Below, piece by piece: positions 8,745-20,064 of a stretch of DNA of 64,000 nucleotides. Both the position numbers and the translations under genes were made by a program. This DNA comes from Neoroseomonas marina. GTDB lineage: Bacteria; Pseudomonadota; Alphaproteobacteria; Acetobacterales; Acetobacteraceae. The stretch's first letter is position 1; the number at the start of each line of letters is the position of its first letter. Where the stretch lies: NCBI RefSeq assembly GCF_012927745.1, contig NZ_JABBKX010000001.1, positions 868,001 through 932,000 on the forward strand. Direction: 5' to 3'. The notes beneath the pieces are model-generated. The model did no database searches. It was not told where the DNA came from and saw only the letters and a list, made by a program, of their open reading frames with translations.

Positions 8745-8933
8745 TCAGCCCTCCACCTTCACCAGGTGGGCCACCTTGCGGATCATCCCGCGCACGGCCG
8801 GAGTGTCCTCCAGCTCGCGCGTGCGATGGCGCTTGTTCAGGCCGAGACCGATGAGGGTCTCCTTCTGGCCCGGCTTGCGGCCGATCGGGGACCCGAGCTG
8901 GGTCACCTTCACGGTCTTCTTCTGCTCAGACAC
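8745..8933 (-). CDS. rpmD: Large-subunit ribosomal protein uL30 (GTG start)
   Basis: This 62-residue 50S protein has [36 protein letters not shown] and the C-terminal [14 protein letters not shown] expected of bacterial uL30. The GTG at 8931-8933 is chosen because GGAGG lies before it and because this gives the family's usual length. The gene overlaps the end of rpsE by 8 bases, which suggests coupled translation. Confidence 0.95.
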   Translation of the reverse strand: MSEQKKTVKVTQLGSPIGRKPGQKETLIGLGLNKRHRTRELEDTPAVRGMIRKVAHLVKVEG

Positions 8934-9558
8934 TGGTGGCCTCCGTCGCCTCGGCGGCGTCCTTCTTCTGGCCCAGGATGTCGGCGACCTTCTTGCCGCG
9001 GCGGGAAGCGACGGCACGCGGGGACGTGCAGCGCTGCAGCGCGGCGAAGGTGGCCTTCACCATATTGTGCGGGTTCGCCGAGCCCGTGCACTTGGCGACG
9101 ACGTCGCCCATGCCGAGCGTCTCGAACACCGCGCGCATCGGGCCGCCGGCGATGATGCCGGTACCCGCCGGGGCGGCGCGCAGGATGACGCGGCCGGCGC
9201 CGAACTCGCCGATCACGTCGTGGTGCAGGGTCCGGCCCTCGCGCATCGGCACGCGGATCATCGTGCGCTTCGCACGCTCCGTCGCCTTGCGGATCGCCTC
9301 CGGCACCTCGCGGGCCTTGCCCGCACCCCAGCCAACGCGGCCCTTCTCGTCGCCCACGACCACCAGGGCCGCGAAGGAGAAGCGCCGGCCACCCTTCACC
9401 ACCTTGGCGACGCGGTTGATGGTGACGAGCTTGTCCTTCAGCTCGTCGCCTTCCTGGCGCTCCTGGCGGTTGTCGCGGTCACCGTCGCGGCGGCGGCCAC
9501 GGCGCTCACGCCCGCCTTCGCCGCCACCCTCGCCGCCGGTCCTCGGTTCACGTGCCAT
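8926..9558 (-). CDS. rpsE: Small-subunit ribosomal protein uS5 with RG-rich N-terminal extension
   Basis: This 210-residue 30S fidelity protein has its double-stranded RNA-binding domain at [18 protein letters not shown] and its second domain at [15 protein letters not shown] and [16 protein letters not shown]. The first 40 residues are an Arg/Gly/Glu-rich disordered extension ([19 protein letters not shown]) not found in the E. coli protein but common in Rhodospirillales. The loop residues tied to spectinomycin binding ([10 protein letters not shown]) look wild type. Confidence 0.97.
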   Translation of the reverse strand: MAREPRTGGEGGGEGGRERRGRRRDGDRDNRQERQEGDELKDKLVTINRVAKVVKGGRRFSFAALVVVGDEKGRVGWGAGKAREVPEAIRKATERAKRTMIRVPMREGRTLHHDVIGEFGAGRVILRAAPAGTGIIAGGPMRAVFETLGMGDVVAKCTGSANPHNMVKATFAALQRCTSPRAVASRRGKKVADILGQKKDAAEATEATSV

Positions 9559-9570
9559 GCTTCATCACCC

Positions 9571-9933
9571 TCAGAACGACAGCCCGCCCTCGCGGGCGCC
9601 GTCCGCGAGCGCCTTCACGCGCCCATGGTAGAGATAGGGGCCCCGGTCGAAGACGACTTCCGTCACCCCCGCCGCGAGAGCCCGCTCGGCCACCAGCTTG
9701 CCGACCGCGGTCGCCGCGTCCTTGTCGGCGCCGGTCTTCAGCCCTTCGCGCATCGTCTTCTCGAGCGAGGAGGCGGCCGCCACGGTGCGGCCCGCCTTGT
9801 CGTCGATGACCTGCGCGTAGATGTGCTTGCCCGAACGGAAGACCGAGAGGCGCGCGCGCCCACCGGACTTCTGCTTGAGCTGGAAGCGGAGGCGGCGGCG
9901 GCGCCGCGCCTCGAGATCGAGCTTGCTGGCCAT
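9571..9933 (-). CDS. rplR: Large-subunit ribosomal protein uL18
   Basis: This 120-residue protein binds 5S rRNA in the central protuberance. [28 protein letters not shown] and the ending [17 protein letters not shown] are the uL18 signature. Its start codon overlaps the last base of the rplF stop, so translation is probably coupled. Confidence 0.98.
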   Translation of the reverse strand: MASKLDLEARRRRRLRFQLKQKSGGRARLSVFRSGKHIYAQVIDDKAGRTVAAASSLEKTMREGLKTGADKDAATAVGKLVAERALAAGVTEVVFDRGPYLYHGRVKALADGAREGGLSF

Positions 9934-10466
9934 TACTTCTTCTTACCCTCCTTCCGGAGGATGGTCTCGTTGTCGTACTTGACGCCCTTGCCCTTGTAGG
10001 GCTCGGGACCACGGTACGCGCGGATCTCGGCCGCCACCTGCCCCACCTGGCGCTTGTCCGTGCCTTCCACCTTGATGGCGGTCGGCTTCTCGCAGGTGAT
10101 CTTGATCCCCTTCGGGATCGCGTAGCGGATCTCGTGGCTGTAGCCGAGGTTCAGCACCAGATCGGACCCCTGCACCGCGGCGCGGTAGCCGGTGCCGTTG
10201 ATCTCCATGGACTTCGAGAAGCCCGTGGAAACGCCCGTCACCATGGAGTTGATCAGGCTGCGCGTCGTGCCCCACATGGTCCGCGCGCGGCGGTCCGTGC
10301 GGCGCGGCGACACCGCGACCTCGTTGGCCTTGATCTCGACGTCCACGTCGTCCGTGAGGTCGAGCTTGAGTTCGCCGAGCTTGCCCTTGGCAGTCAGCGT
10401 GCGGCCGGCCAGCGCGAGCGAGACGCCCGACGGCACCGGCACGGGATACTTCCCAACGCGAGACAT
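9933..10466 (-). CDS. rplF: Large-subunit ribosomal protein uL6
   Basis: This 177-residue 50S protein near the sarcin-ricin loop has two related domains. [15 protein letters not shown] starts the first. [21 protein letters not shown] and the C-terminal [16 protein letters not shown] motif mark the second. The ATG at 10464-10466 is used because the residues further upstream are not part of the family and overlap rpsH. Confidence 0.97.
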   Translation of the reverse strand: MSRVGKYPVPVPSGVSLALAGRTLTAKGKLGELKLDLTDDVDVEIKANEVAVSPRRTDRRARTMWGTTRSLINSMVTGVSTGFSKSMEINGTGYRAAVQGSDLVLNLGYSHEIRYAIPKGIKITCEKPTAIKVEGTDKRQVGQVAAEIRAYRGPEPYKGKGVKYDNETILRKEGKKK

Positions 10467-10482
10467 CTTCCTTCGCCTCCCG

Positions 10483-10881
10483 TCAGAACACGCGGCAGAG
10501 GACTTCGCCGCCGACATTGGCGGCGCGGGCCTCGTTCTCGCTCATCACGCCGCGGGGCGTGGACAGGATCGAGGTGCCGAGGCCGTTGTAGAACTTCGGC
10601 AGCTCCGCGATCTTCGAATAGACGCGCCGGCCCGGCTTGGAGACGCGGGTGATCTCCTTGATGGCGGGCTCGCCCTCGGAATACTTCAGCTCGATATCGA
10701 TGAAGCGGATGCCGGGGCGCACTTCCTCGGTGCGCCAGGCGCGGATGTAGCCCTCGCGCTTCAGCACCTCGAGCACGTTCTCGCGCAGCTTCGACGCCGG
10801 CGCCTTGCAGCGCGACTGCCGAGCGGCCTGCGCGTTGCGGATGCGCGTGAGCATATCGCCCAGCGGATCGGACATGGACAT
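10483..10881 (-). CDS. rpsH: Small-subunit ribosomal protein uS8
   Basis: This 132-residue 30S protein binds helix 21 of 16S rRNA and, in E. coli, represses its own spc operon. [15 protein letters not shown] at the N-terminus and [19 protein letters not shown] near the C-terminus are diagnostic. The start at 10881 gives MSMSDPLGD; an ATG two codons later is an equal alternative. It overlaps nothing and lies 13 bases after rpsN. Confidence 0.97.
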   Translation of the reverse strand: MSMSDPLGDMLTRIRNAQAARQSRCKAPASKLRENVLEVLKREGYIRAWRTEEVRPGIRFIDIELKYSEGEPAIKEITRVSKPGRRVYSKIAELPKFYNGLGTSILSTPRGVMSENEARAANVGGEVLCRVF

Positions 10882-10894
10882 GGCCGGTCCTTCC

Positions 10895-11200
10895 TTACCA
10901 GCTCGCCTTGACCACACCGGGGATCTGGCCCTTGGAGGCCAGTTCCCGCAGCTGGTTGCGGCAGAGCTTGAACTTGCGATAGTTGCCGCGCGGGCGGCCG
11001 GTCACTTCACAGCGCAGACGGACGCGGTTCTTCGCGCCGTTGCGGGGGAACTGTGCGAGCTTCAGCGTCGCCTCGAAGCGCTCCTCCACCGGCAGATCGC
11101 GATCCATGATCACGGCCTTCAGGGCGGCGCGCTTCGGCGCGTGAAGCTTCGAGAGCTTCTCGCGGCGCTTGTTCTTCTCGACAGACGAGGTCTTGGCCAT
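10895..11200 (-). CDS. rpsN: Small-subunit ribosomal protein uS14, zinc-free form
   Basis: This 101-residue 30S head protein is of the long, C-minus type: it lacks the CXXC-X(n)-CXXC zinc ribbon of the short paralogue. [26 protein letters not shown] and [11 protein letters not shown] identify it. The position between rplE and rpsH is the standard one, and no zinc-regulated paralogue is seen in the window. Confidence 0.98.
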   Translation of the reverse strand: MAKTSSVEKNKRREKLSKLHAPKRAALKAVIMDRDLPVEERFEATLKLAQFPRNGAKNRVRLRCEVTGRPRGNYRKFKLCRNQLRELASKGQIPGVVKASW

Positions 11201-11252
11201 ACCGTCTAGGTCCTCCGGAACCTGCCGGGCTGCACCCGGCGGTTTTCCAAAA

Positions 11253-11813
11253 TCAGTTCTGGAAGGGAAGCTCGAACGCCTTCAGCAGCGCCTTCGCTTC
11301 CTTGTCGGTCTTCGCCGTGGTGACGAAGACGATGTCCATGCCGCGGATCGCGTCCACCTTGTCGTAGTTGATCTCGGGGAACACGATCTGCTCCTTCAGG
11401 CCAAGGGAGAAGTTCCCCCGCCCGTCGAAGCCCTTGTTGCCGGGCAGGCCGCGGAAGTCGCGAACGCGCGGCAGCGCGATGGTCACGAGCCGGTCGAGGA
11501 ACTCGTACATCCGCTGCTTGCGAAGCGTCACCTTCGTGCCGATCGCCATGCCCTCGCGGATCTTGAAGCCCGCGATGGCCTTCTTCGCCTTCGTCTTCAC
11601 CGGCTTCTGGCCCGCGATCATCGTCAGCTCGGCGACAGCGGCGTCGAGCTTCTTCTGGTCGCCGGAGGCTTCGCCGACGCCCATGTTGATGACGATCTTG
11701 TCGAGCTTCGGCACTTCCATCGGGTTCTTGTACCCGAACTCCTCGACGAGGCGCTTGCGCACGACCTCGTCGTAGTGCTTGCGCAGCCGCGGCTGCTCCA
11801 TCGCTTCGCTCAT
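11253..11813 (-). CDS. rplE: Large-subunit ribosomal protein uL5
   Basis: This 186-residue 5S rRNA-binding protein shows [20 protein letters not shown], the [23 protein letters not shown] region and the C-terminal [20 protein letters not shown]. All are diagnostic of uL5. Its start overlaps the rplX stop by four bases (ATGA type), so the two are translationally coupled. Confidence 0.98.
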   Translation of the reverse strand: MSEAMEQPRLRKHYDEVVRKRLVEEFGYKNPMEVPKLDKIVINMGVGEASGDQKKLDAAVAELTMIAGQKPVKTKAKKAIAGFKIREGMAIGTKVTLRKQRMYEFLDRLVTIALPRVRDFRGLPGNKGFDGRGNFSLGLKEQIVFPEINYDKVDAIRGMDIVFVTTAKTDKEAKALLKAFELPFQN

Positions 11814-12130
11814 GCGTCGAGCACCTCGCCGGAGGCCTTCGCCACCCGGACCTTCTTGCCGTCCTCGAGCACCTTGAAGCCGACCCGGGTCGGCTTGCCC
11901 GACTTCGGATCCAGCAGCGCCAGGTTGGAGAGGTGGATACCCGCCTCCTTCTCCTGGATGCCGCCGGGACGGCCCATGCCCTGCGGCTTCTCGTGCTTCT
12001 TCACCAGGTTCACGCCCTGCACGAGGGCGCGGCCCTCGGTCGGCATGACCTTGATCACCTCGCCCTGGCGGCCCTTGTCCTTGCCGGCCAGGACCTGGAC
12101 GCGGTCGCCCTTACGGATCTTCGCGGCCAT
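11810..12130 (-). CDS. rplX: Large-subunit ribosomal protein uL24
   Basis: This 106-residue assembly-initiator protein has the KOW motif [20 protein letters not shown] at residues 4-23, followed by [11 protein letters not shown] and the C-terminal [16 protein letters not shown]. The ATG at 12128-12130 places the KOW motif next to the N-terminus, as the family requires. It lies two bases after rplN. Confidence 0.97.
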   Translation of the reverse strand: MAAKIRKGDRVQVLAGKDKGRQGEVIKVMPTEGRALVQGVNLVKKHEKPQGMGRPGGIQEKEAGIHLSNLALLDPKSGKPTRVGFKVLEDGKKVRVAKASGEVLDA

Positions 12131-12132
12131 GG

Positions 12133-12501
12133 TTACAGCACCTCCGGAGCCAGGGAGATGATCTTCATGAACTTCTTCGCGCGCAGTTCGCGCACGACCG
12201 GTCCGAAGATACGGGTGCCGATCGGCTCGTTCTGCTTGTTGATCAGCACGGCCGCATTGCGGTCGAAGCGGATCACCGTGCCGTCCTGGCGGCGCACCGG
12301 GTAGGCGGTGCGCACGATCACCGCGCGCTCCACCGTCCCCTTCTTCACCTTGCCGCGCGGAATCGCTTCCTTGACGGAGACGACGATGATGTCGCCCACG
12401 CCAGCGGTCTTCCGCTTGGAGCCGCCGAGCACCTTGATGCACTGCACGCGGCGCGCACCCGAGTTGTCGGCGACTTCGAGGTTGGATTCGACCTGGATCA
12501 T
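12133..12501 (-). CDS. rplN: Large-subunit ribosomal protein uL14
   Basis: This 122-residue protein is the partner site for RsfS and the bridge to 30[20 protein letters not shown] and the signature [15 protein letters not shown], together with [11 protein letters not shown], identify uL14. The length matches the family exactly. In many bacteria this is the first gene of the spc operon; here it follows rpsQ by three bases, so there is no room for a separate promoter. Confidence 0.98.
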   Translation of the reverse strand: MIQVESNLEVADNSGARRVQCIKVLGGSKRKTAGVGDIIVVSVKEAIPRGKVKKGTVERAVIVRTAYPVRRQDGTVIRFDRNAAVLINKQNEPIGTRIFGPVVRELRAKKFMKIISLAPEVL

Positions 12502-12504
12502 GGA

Positions 12505-12783
12505 TCAGGCCTCCGCGGTCGCGAGGAAGGCGGGCTTCTCGACGGCCGCGCCGTTGCGCTCGATCACCACCCAGGACTTGGACTTGGAGATCGGGCGGCA
12601 CTCCTCGATCGCCACGACGTCGCCTTCCTTGCACAGGTTGGCGTCGTCATGCGCGGCGTACTTCTTCGAGCGCCGGATGAACTTCTTGTAGAGCGGATGC
12701 ATCACGCGACGCTCGACCAGGACCGTGATGGTCTTGTCCGTCTTGTCGCTGGTGACCCGCCCGGTGAGGACGCGCTTCGGCAT
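12505..12783 (-). CDS. rpsQ: Small-subunit ribosomal protein uS17
   Basis: This 92-residue 30S protein has the OB-fold hallmark [19 protein letters not shown], followed by [18 protein letters not shown] and the [18 protein letters not shown] motif. It is the last gene of the classical S10 operon, 16 bases after rpmC. Confidence 0.98.
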   Translation of the reverse strand: MPKRVLTGRVTSDKTDKTITVLVERRVMHPLYKKFIRRSKKYAAHDDANLCKEGDVVAIEECRPISKSKSWVVIERNGAAVEKPAFLATAEA

Positions 12784-12799
12784 CGCCGTCGGTCTCCTC

Positions 12800-13015
12800 T
12801 CAGGCCTTGGTGGCGGCGGTGCGCGTCCGCTCGCCGATGATGGTCTTCACCCGCGCGATGTCGCGACGGACCTGCTTGATGCGCGAAAGCGCCTCAAGCT
12901 GGCCGGTCGCGCGCTGGAAACGCAGGTTGAACTGCTCCTTGCGCAGGTCGAGCAGCATGGTGGTGAGCTCGTCCGCGGACTTCGCGCGGACATCGCCGAT
13001 CTTGGTCGCAGCCAT
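12800..13015 (-). CDS. rpmC: Large-subunit ribosomal protein uL29
   Basis: This 71-residue protein lies at the tunnel exit, where it helps dock SRP and trigger factor. It is a two-helix protein with [20 protein letters not shown] and the diagnostic [14 protein letters not shown]. The ATG at 13013-13015 ([10 protein letters not shown]) gives the family length. It lies one base from the rplP stop. Confidence 0.97.
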   Translation of the reverse strand: MAATKIGDVRAKSADELTTMLLDLRKEQFNLRFQRATGQLEALSRIKQVRRDIARVKTIIGERTRTAATKA

Positions 13016-13016
13016 A

Positions 13017-13436
13017 TCAGGCCTCCGCACCCAGGCGGGTGACGAACTTGGTCTTGATCGGCAGCTTCGCCGCGCCGAGGGTCAGCGCCTCGCGCGCCGT
13101 CTCCGCGGAGACGCCGTCGATCTCGAACATGACGCGGCCCGGCTTCACGCGCGCCACCCAGTATTCGGGCGCGCCCTTGCCGGAACCCATGCGGACTTCC
13201 GCCGGCTTGGTCGAAACCGGCACATCCGGGAAGATGCGGATCCACACGCGGCCCTGACGCTTCATCGCGCGGGTGATCGCACGACGGGCGGCCTCGATCT
13301 GGCGCGCGGTCACACGCTCCGGCTCGAGGGCCTTCAGGCCGAACCCGCCGAAGGACAGCGCGAAGCCGCCCTTCGCCAGGCCGTGGATGCGGCCCTTGTG
13401 GGCCTTACGGAACTTGGTGCGCTTAGGCTGCAGCAT
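13017..13436 (-). CDS. rplP: Large-subunit ribosomal protein uL16
   Basis: This 139-residue protein near the A site opens [16 protein letters not shown] and has [21 protein letters not shown] in two blocks, plus [16 protein letters not shown]. These are diagnostic of uL16. The length is normal. It is tightly packed between rpsC and rpmC. Confidence 0.98.
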   Translation of the reverse strand: MLQPKRTKFRKAHKGRIHGLAKGGFALSFGGFGLKALEPERVTARQIEAARRAITRAMKRQGRVWIRIFPDVPVSTKPAEVRMGSGKGAPEYWVARVKPGRVMFEIDGVSAETAREALTLGAAKLPIKTKFVTRLGAEA

Positions 13437-13448
13437 TGTCCTTCACCT

Positions 13449-14126
13449 TCAGCGCTGCGGCGCCTGTTCCGCGGCGCGCTTGTCCTGCGCCATCGGATCA
13501 TGGGCCATGATCTCGCCCTTGAAGATCCACACCTTCACACCGCAGGTGCCGTAGGTGGTCTTCGCGGTCGCCGTGCCGAAATCGATGTCCGCGCGGAGCG
13601 TATGCAGAGGCACGCGGCCCTCGCGGTACCACTCCATGCGCGCGATCTCCGCCCCGCCCAGACGGCCGGAGCAGTTGATGCGGATGCCGCCGGCGCCGAG
13701 GCGCATCGCGGACTGCACCGCGCGCTTCATCGCACGGCGGAAGGCCACGCGGCGCTCGAGCTGCTGGGCGATGTTCTCGGCCACCAGCGTCGCGTCGATC
13801 TCGGGCTTGCGGATCTCGACGATGTTCAGCGCGACTTCGGCGCCGGCCATCTTCTGGAGGTCCTTGCGCAGCACCTCGATGTCCGCGCCCTTCTTGCCGA
13901 TCACGACGCCCGGGCGGGCGGCGTGGATCGTCACGCGGGGCTTCTTCGCCGGACGCTCGATCACGATGCGGGACACGCCCGCACCCTTGAGGCGCTTCGC
14001 CAGCGTCTCGCGCAGCTTGAAGTCCTCGTGCAGCAGCTTGGCGTAATCCGCGCCCGCGAACCAGCGGCTGTCCCAGGTGCGGTTGATGCCGAGCCGCAGC
14101 CCGATCGGATTGACTTTCTGGCCCAT
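13449..14126 (-). CDS. rpsC: Small-subunit ribosomal protein uS3
   Basis: This 225-residue protein helps form the mRNA entry channel and its helicase activity. [20 protein letters not shown] is the N-terminus, a KH domain is seen at [18 protein letters not shown] (GXXG loop IGKKGA), and the C-terminal domain has [18 protein letters not shown] and the [15 protein letters not shown] end. The ATG at 14124-14126 is the family start; upstream in-frame sequence belongs to rplV. Confidence 0.97.
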   Translation of the reverse strand: MGQKVNPIGLRLGINRTWDSRWFAGADYAKLLHEDFKLRETLAKRLKGAGVSRIVIERPAKKPRVTIHAARPGVVIGKKGADIEVLRKDLQKMAGAEVALNIVEIRKPEIDATLVAENIAQQLERRVAFRRAMKRAVQSAMRLGAGGIRINCSGRLGGAEIARMEWYREGRVPLHTLRADIDFGTATAKTTYGTCGVKVWIFKGEIMAHDPMAQDKRAAEQAPQR

Positions 14127-14127
14127 G

Positions 14128-14529
14128 TTACGCGGCCTCCTGCTCGGCCGGGGCGGCCAGCTGCTGCTCCGCCACCACGATCTTGAGGTGGCTGAACCAC
14201 TTCTCGACGCTCGACGCACGGCCGCGGCCACGCGCGTGGAAGCGCTTCATCACCTGCGCGCGGCCGACCTCGGCCTTCGAGACGACCAGGCGGTCGACGT
14301 CGAGGCTGTGGTTGTTCTCGGCGTTCGCGATCGCGGATTCGAGCGTCTTCTTCACCGTCACCGCGATGCGGCGCTTGGAGAAGGTGAGCTGCGCGACGGC
14401 GTCCTGCGCCTTCTTGCCGCGGATCATGCCGGCAACAAGGTTCAGCTTCCGTGGGGAGACGCGGATGTTCCACGTCACCGCCTGCGCCTCGGTCTCCGCC
14501 AGGGTGCGGGGATGCTTCGGCTTGCTCAT
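14128..14529 (-). CDS. rplV: Large-subunit ribosomal protein uL22
   Basis: This 133-residue protein lines the exit tunnel with a long beta-hairpin. [38 protein letters not shown] and [19 protein letters not shown] identify it. The macrolide-related loop shows no obvious deletion, though it differs in sequence from E. coli. It starts four bases before rpsS ends. Confidence 0.97.
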   Translation of the reverse strand: MSKPKHPRTLAETEAQAVTWNIRVSPRKLNLVAGMIRGKKAQDAVAQLTFSKRRIAVTVKKTLESAIANAENNHSLDVDRLVVSKAEVGRAQVMKRFHARGRGRASSVEKWFSHLKIVVAEQQLAAPAEQEAA

Positions 14530-14533
14530 CGGA

Positions 14534-14812
14534 TCAGCCCCGCTTCGCCTTCTTGTCGGCCGCGTGGCCGGTGAAGGTGCGCGTCGGCGAGAACTCGCCG
14601 AACTTGTGGCCCACCATGTTCTCCGTCACCTGCACCGGCAGGAACTTCTTGCCGTTGTAGACGCCGAAGGTCAGGCCGACGAACTGCGGCAGGATCGTGC
14701 TGCGACGCGACCAGATCTTGATGATCTCGTTGCGCGTGGACGCACGGGCCGCATCGGCCTTGTTCAGCAGGTAGCCGTCGACGAACGGCCCCTTCCAGAC
14801 GCTGCGCGCCAT
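14534..14812 (-). CDS. rpsS: Small-subunit ribosomal protein uS19
   Basis: This 92-residue 30S head protein shows [37 protein letters not shown] (split) and the end [19 protein letters not shown]. All are diagnostic of uS19. The length is exactly that of the family, and the gene sits between rplB and rplV. Confidence 0.98.
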   Translation of the reverse strand: MARSVWKGPFVDGYLLNKADAARASTRNEIIKIWSRRSTILPQFVGLTFGVYNGKKFLPVQVTENMVGHKFGEFSPTRTFTGHAADKKAKRG

Positions 14813-14817
14813 CTGCG

Positions 14818-15654
14818 TCAGCCCTTCGTCGCGTTGCGGCGGCGGACGATGAGCCCGTCGGTCCGCTTGTTGTTACGGGTCTTCGCACCCTTCGTGGGCT
14901 TGCCCCACGGGGTGACCGGATGCCGGCCACCCGAGGTACGGCCTTCACCACCGCCATGCGGGTGGTCAACCGGGTTCATCACGACGCCGCGGTTATGCGG
15001 CTTCTTGCCCAGCCAGCGATTGCGCCCGGCCTTGCCGAGCTGCTGGTTCGAGTTGTCCGGGTTGGACACCGCGCCGATCGACGCCATGCACTCCGAACGG
15101 ATGATGCGCAGCTCACCGGACTGCAGCTTCACCTGCGCGTAGCCCTGGTCCTTGCCGACCAGCTGCGCGAAGGTGCCGGCCGAACGCGCGATCTTGCCAC
15201 CGGCACCGGGCTTCAGCTCGATGTTGTGGATGATCGTGCCGACCGGGATCGCGGCCATCGGCATCGCGTTGCCCGGCTTGATGTCGGCCTTCTCGCCGGC
15301 GACGACCGTGTCGCCCGCCTTCAGGCGCTGCGGCGCCAGGATGTAGGACAGCTCCCCATCCTGGTACTTCACCAGCGCGATGAAGGCCGTGCGGTTCGGG
15401 TCATACTCCAGGCGCTCGACGACGCCCGGCATGCCGAACTTCGCGCGGCGCTTGAAGTCCACCAGGCGGTAGGCGCGCTTGTGTCCGCCGCCACGGAAGC
15501 GGACGGTGATGCGGCCATGCTGGTTACGCCCGCCCGAGGAATGCTTGCCCTCGGTCAGGCCCTTGACCGGCGCACCCTTCCACAGCTCGGACCGATCGAT
15601 GAGGATCGTGCCGCGCAGCGAAGGCGTGACCGGGTTGAAATTCTTCAGAGCCAT
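14818..15654 (-). CDS. rplB: Large-subunit ribosomal protein uL2
   Basis: This 278-residue protein is needed for subunit joining and the peptidyl-transferase centre. [17 protein letters not shown] starts it, [20 protein letters not shown] marks the RNA-binding domain, and [19 protein letters not shown] near residue 225 holds the conserved histidine linked to peptidyl transfer. Length and order (rplW before, rpsS after) are standard. Confidence 0.98.
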   Translation of the reverse strand: MALKNFNPVTPSLRGTILIDRSELWKGAPVKGLTEGKHSSGGRNQHGRITVRFRGGGHKRAYRLVDFKRRAKFGMPGVVERLEYDPNRTAFIALVKYQDGELSYILAPQRLKAGDTVVAGEKADIKPGNAMPMAAIPVGTIIHNIELKPGAGGKIARSAGTFAQLVGKDQGYAQVKLQSGELRIIRSECMASIGAVSNPDNSNQQLGKAGRNRWLGKKPHNRGVVMNPVDHPHGGGEGRTSGGRHPVTPWGKPTKGAKTRNNKRTDGLIVRRRNATKG

Positions 15655-15657
15655 GGC

Positions 15658-15987
15658 TTACGCGAGCCCCGTCGTGAGGTCGATGCTCTGGCCTTCGGCC
15701 AGGCGCACCATCGCCTTCTTCCAGTCGGACCGCTGACCGGGACGGCCGCGGAACCGCTTCGTCTTGCCCTTCACCACGATCGTGTTGACCGCGAGGACCT
15801 TCACGCCGAACAGGCCTTCGACCGCCGCCTTGATCTGCGGCTTGGTCGCGTCGGGGGCGACCTTGAAGGTCACCTGGCCGCGCTCGTTGTTCAGCGTCGC
15901 CTTCTCGGTCACGAGCGGGGAGAGGATGGTCTGATACATCCGCTCCCGGCCGATCACCGGACGCTTCTGCTTCGGGGCGTCGCTCAT
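15658..15987 (-). CDS. rplW: Large-subunit ribosomal protein uL23
   Basis: This 109-residue protein at the tunnel exit docks trigger factor and [21 protein letters not shown] and [21 protein letters not shown] are diagnostic, followed by the flexible [19 protein letters not shown] loop. An N-terminal extension of about 18 residues precedes the core. Its start overlaps the rplD stop by four bases. Confidence 0.98.
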   Translation of the reverse strand: MSDAPKQKRPVIGRERMYQTILSPLVTEKATLNNERGQVTFKVAPDATKPQIKAAVEGLFGVKVLAVNTIVVKGKTKRFRGRPGQRSDWKKAMVRLAEGQSIDLTTGLA

Positions 15988-16604
15988 GCCAGCCGCTCCT
16001 TCAGCGCCTCGACGCCGGCGCGCGTCACCGCGAGCACGTCGTGCTTGAGGATGTCATAGACATTCGCGCCGACCGTCGGCAGCACCTGAACCTTCGGCAG
16101 GTTGCGCACGACGCGGGCGAAGTTCTCGTCCGCCGCGGCATCCACCACCAGCGCGCTGGTCCAGCCGAGCGCCTTCAGCTGCTTCGCCACGACGCCGGTC
16201 TTGGCGTCGGCCGGCAGCGCCGCGGTCTCGAGCACCACGAGCTTGCCCTCGGCGGCCTTCTGGCTGAGCGCCGAGATCAGGCCGAGGCGACGGACCTTCT
16301 TGTTCAGGCTGTAGCCGTGGTCGCGCACGACCGGGCCATGCACCACGCCGCCCTTGCGGAACTGCGGGGAGCGCAGCGAACCCTGACGGGCGTTGCCGGT
16401 GCCCTTCTGGCGATAGGGCTTCTTCGTGGTCCCGGAGACCTCGCCCATGCCCTTCGCCTTGTGGGTGCCCGCACGGCGATTGGCGAGCTGCCAGTGCACC
16501 ACGCGCGCCATGATGTCGGCGCGCGGAGCGGCGCCGAACACCTCTTCCGGCAGGTCGATCTGACCGGCGGCGGCGTTGTCGAGGGTGATGACGTTGACCT
16601 GCAT
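15984..16604 (-). CDS. rplD: Large-subunit ribosomal protein uL4
   Basis: This 206-residue protein lines the exit tunnel and in E. coli also represses the S10 operon. The tunnel loop is seen in [22 protein letters not shown] (in two blocks), with [22 protein letters not shown] after it. A C-terminal [20 protein letters not shown] completes the fold. There is no visible S10 leader upstream, because rplC is only 11 bases away. Confidence 0.97.
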   Translation of the reverse strand: MQVNVITLDNAAAGQIDLPEEVFGAAPRADIMARVVHWQLANRRAGTHKAKGMGEVSGTTKKPYRQKGTGNARQGSLRSPQFRKGGVVHGPVVRDHGYSLNKKVRRLGLISALSQKAAEGKLVVLETAALPADAKTGVVAKQLKALGWTSALVVDAAADENFARVVRNLPKVQVLPTVGANVYDILKHDVLAVTRAGVEALKERLA

Positions 16605-16615
16605 TGTCTCGGTCC

Positions 16616-17302
16616 TCAGGCCACGGCCGCCGGGAAGGGCGCATCGGCGTGACGCGCGCGCTTCACAGCGTCGCGGATCAGCACGTAGCCGCCCTTTGCA
16701 CCGGGGACGGCGCCCTTGATCAGCACCAGGCCCTTCTCCGCGTCCACGCCGGCCACTTCCAGGTTCTGGGTGGTCACGCGCTCGACGCCGAGATGGCCGG
16801 CCATCTTCTTGTTCTTGAAGGTCTTGCCCGGATCCTGGCGGTTACCCGTCGAACCCAGCGAACGGTGGCTGATCGACACGCCGTGCGAGGCCTCGAGGCC
16901 CGCGAAGTTCCAGCGCTTCATGCCGCCCGCGAAGCCCTTGCCGACCGTGACGCCCGTCACGTCGACCTTCTGGCCCGCCACGAAATGGGCGGCGGACAGC
17001 TTCGCGCCCGGCTCGAGCGCCGCATCGGAACCGACGCGGAACTCGACGACCTTCTTCGGCGCCTCGACGCCGGACTTCGCGAAGTGACCCTTGTTCGCCT
17101 TGGAGACGTTCTTGGGCTTCGCGTCGCCGATGCCGAGCTGCACGGCCTCGTAGCCGTCCTTGTCGGTGGTGCGCTTCGCCACCACGCGGACATTGTCCAC
17201 ATGGAGCAGCGTCACGGGAACGGTCGAACCGTCCTCGTTGAACAGCCGGGACATCCCCAGCTTTTTCGCGATCAGGCCCGTGCGGCCCGTCTTCGCGGCC
17301 AT
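16616..17302 (-). CDS. rplC: Large-subunit ribosomal protein uL3
   Basis: This 228-residue early-assembly protein has [18 protein letters not shown] at the N-terminus, [19 protein letters not shown] and [20 protein letters not shown] with the glutamine that PrmB-type enzymes methylate in relatives. [15 protein letters not shown] closes the core. It lies between rpsJ and rplD. Confidence 0.97.
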   Translation of the reverse strand: MAAKTGRTGLIAKKLGMSRLFNEDGSTVPVTLLHVDNVRVVAKRTTDKDGYEAVQLGIGDAKPKNVSKANKGHFAKSGVEAPKKVVEFRVGSDAALEPGAKLSAAHFVAGQKVDVTGVTVGKGFAGGMKRWNFAGLEASHGVSISHRSLGSTGNRQDPGKTFKNKKMAGHLGVERVTTQNLEVAGVDAEKGLVLIKGAVPGAKGGYVLIRDAVKRARHADAPFPAAVA

Positions 17303-17330
17303 GGCTCTATTTCCCTCTGGCCTTGAGATC

Positions 17331-17639
<309 letters not shown>

Positions 17640-17663
17640 GATGAGGACCCGCGTTCCTGCCGA

Positions 17664-18851
<1,188 letters not shown>

Positions 18852-18878
18852 CGTCGTCGTTCCCGATCGGGGGTTTCG

Positions 18879-19355
18879 TTACCAGCGGTAGTGGCTGAAA
18901 GCCTTGTTGGCTTCGGCCATCCGGTGCGTGTCTTCGCGCTTCTTGACGGCCGAGCCGCGGTTGTTCGCCGCGTCCATCAGCTCGCCGGAGAGGCGCTCTT
19001 CCATCGTGTTCTCGCCGCGCTTGCGCGCGGATTCGATCAGCCAGCGGATCGCCAGCGCCTGACGCCGCTCCGGGCGGACTTCCACCGGCACCTGGTAGGT
19101 CGCGCCGCCGACGCGGCGGCTGCGGACCTCGACGGCCGGCTTCACGTTGTCCATCGCCTCGTGGAACAGGCGCAGCGGGTCGCTGTTCGCACCGCCGCGC
19201 TTCTTCAGCGTGTCCATGGCGGCGTAGACGATCCGCTCGGCGGTGCTCTTCTTACCGTCGTACATGAGCACGTTCATGAAACGGCTCAGCACGACGTCGC
19301 CGAACTTCGGATCGGGCAGGACCTCGCGCTTCTCGGCGCGGTGACGACGGGACAT
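18879..19355 (-). CDS. rpsG: Small-subunit ribosomal protein uS7
   Basis: This 158-residue 30S head-assembly protein has [20 protein letters not shown], the motif [19 protein letters not shown] and the helix [18 protein letters not shown]. In E. coli it represses the str operon. It lies 11 bases after rpsL. Length is normal for alphaproteobacteria. Confidence 0.98.
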   Translation of the reverse strand: MSRRHRAEKREVLPDPKFGDVVLSRFMNVLMYDGKKSTAERIVYAAMDTLKKRGGANSDPLRLFHEAMDNVKPAVEVRSRRVGGATYQVPVEVRPERRQALAIRWLIESARKRGENTMEERLSGELMDAANNRGSAVKKREDTHRMAEANKAFSHYRW

Positions 19356-19366
19356 CTCTCAGATCC

Positions 19367-19738
19367 TCACTTCGGACGCTTCGCGCCGTAAAGCGAACGG
19401 CGCTGGCGGCGCTTGGCGATGCCCTGGGTGTCGAGCACGCCGCGCAGGATGTGGTAGCGGACGCCCGGAAGGTCCTTCACGCGGCCACCGCGGATCAGGA
19501 CGACCGAGTGCTCCTGCAGGTTGTGGCCTTCACCGGGGATGTAGCTGACGACTTCGAAGCCGTTCGTCAGACGCACCTTGGCGACCTTACGAAGGGCCGA
19601 GTTCGGCTTCTTCGGCGTGGTCGTGTAGACGCGCGTGCAGACGCCCCGCTTCTGCGGGCTGCCCTTCAGTGCCGGAACCTTGTTCCGGGCCGGCTTCGTC
19701 TCACGCCCCTTGGCGATGAGCTGGTTGATCGTCGGCAT
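19367..19738 (-). CDS. rpsL: Small-subunit ribosomal protein uS12
   Basis: This 123-residue decoding-centre protein has [13 protein letters not shown] and [13 protein letters not shown], so the lysines that mutate in streptomycin resistance (Lys43 and Lys88 counting Met) are wild type. It opens [20 protein letters not shown] lies before the ATG at 19736-19738. It is the first gene of the str-S10-spc block and has a strong promoter about 200 bases upstream. Confidence 0.98.
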   Translation of the reverse strand: MPTINQLIAKGRETKPARNKVPALKGSPQKRGVCTRVYTTTPKKPNSALRKVAKVRLTNGFEVVSYIPGEGHNLQEHSVVLIRGGRVKDLPGVRYHILRGVLDTQGIAKRRQRRSLYGAKRPK

Positions 19739-20064
19739 GACGCCCCTTCGTAACCATACCAATCCCCACCGCCGGCCTTGCCAAAGAACATGGCCCGGGT
19801 CGCGCGCATCAGCGCGCCCTCCGGGCGTCCGTCCCGCTGCCGGCCTCAGCCCCTGAGTCAGGGGCGGCGCCGGCGGCGCAGCGTTGTGGACCAAAACCTG
19901 ACAGGGCGCCCGTTGCCGGGGCCCTGCCGAGGGGCGGCTTCTACGCCCCGCCCCCGGGCGAGTCAAGCGCATCAAGGCCCGATTCACGCGCTGGTCGCAC
20001 AGGGTCCGCGGACGCTCTCAGTCCCCGCCTCCAAGAGCCTGATCGCACGGCCTATTGCGCCGCA
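19739..20064. other. Leader and promoter region of the str-S10-spc block
   Basis: This 326-base gap lies between rpsL and the small secreted protein gene, both on the minus strand. It holds the promoter at 19938-19966 and then about 190 bases of transcribed leader before rpsL. The leader is very GC-rich with several short inverted repeats (for example CCCTGAGTCAGGGG around 19850) but no recognised leader-RNA family and no coding frame with support. Confidence 0.5.
19938..19966 (-). promoter_or_regulatory. Sigma70-type promoter of the rpsL operon
   Basis: On the minus strand TTGACT (19961-19966) is followed by 17 bases and TAGAAG (19938-19943). The predicted start is near 19931. Box sequences and spacing match the promoter before rpsM almost exactly, which supports both. 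Confidence 0.75.

Noticed and set aside
10895-11200. Loss of the zinc motif in uS14 as unusual.
   Set aside because: The long zinc-free form is normal in proteobacteria.
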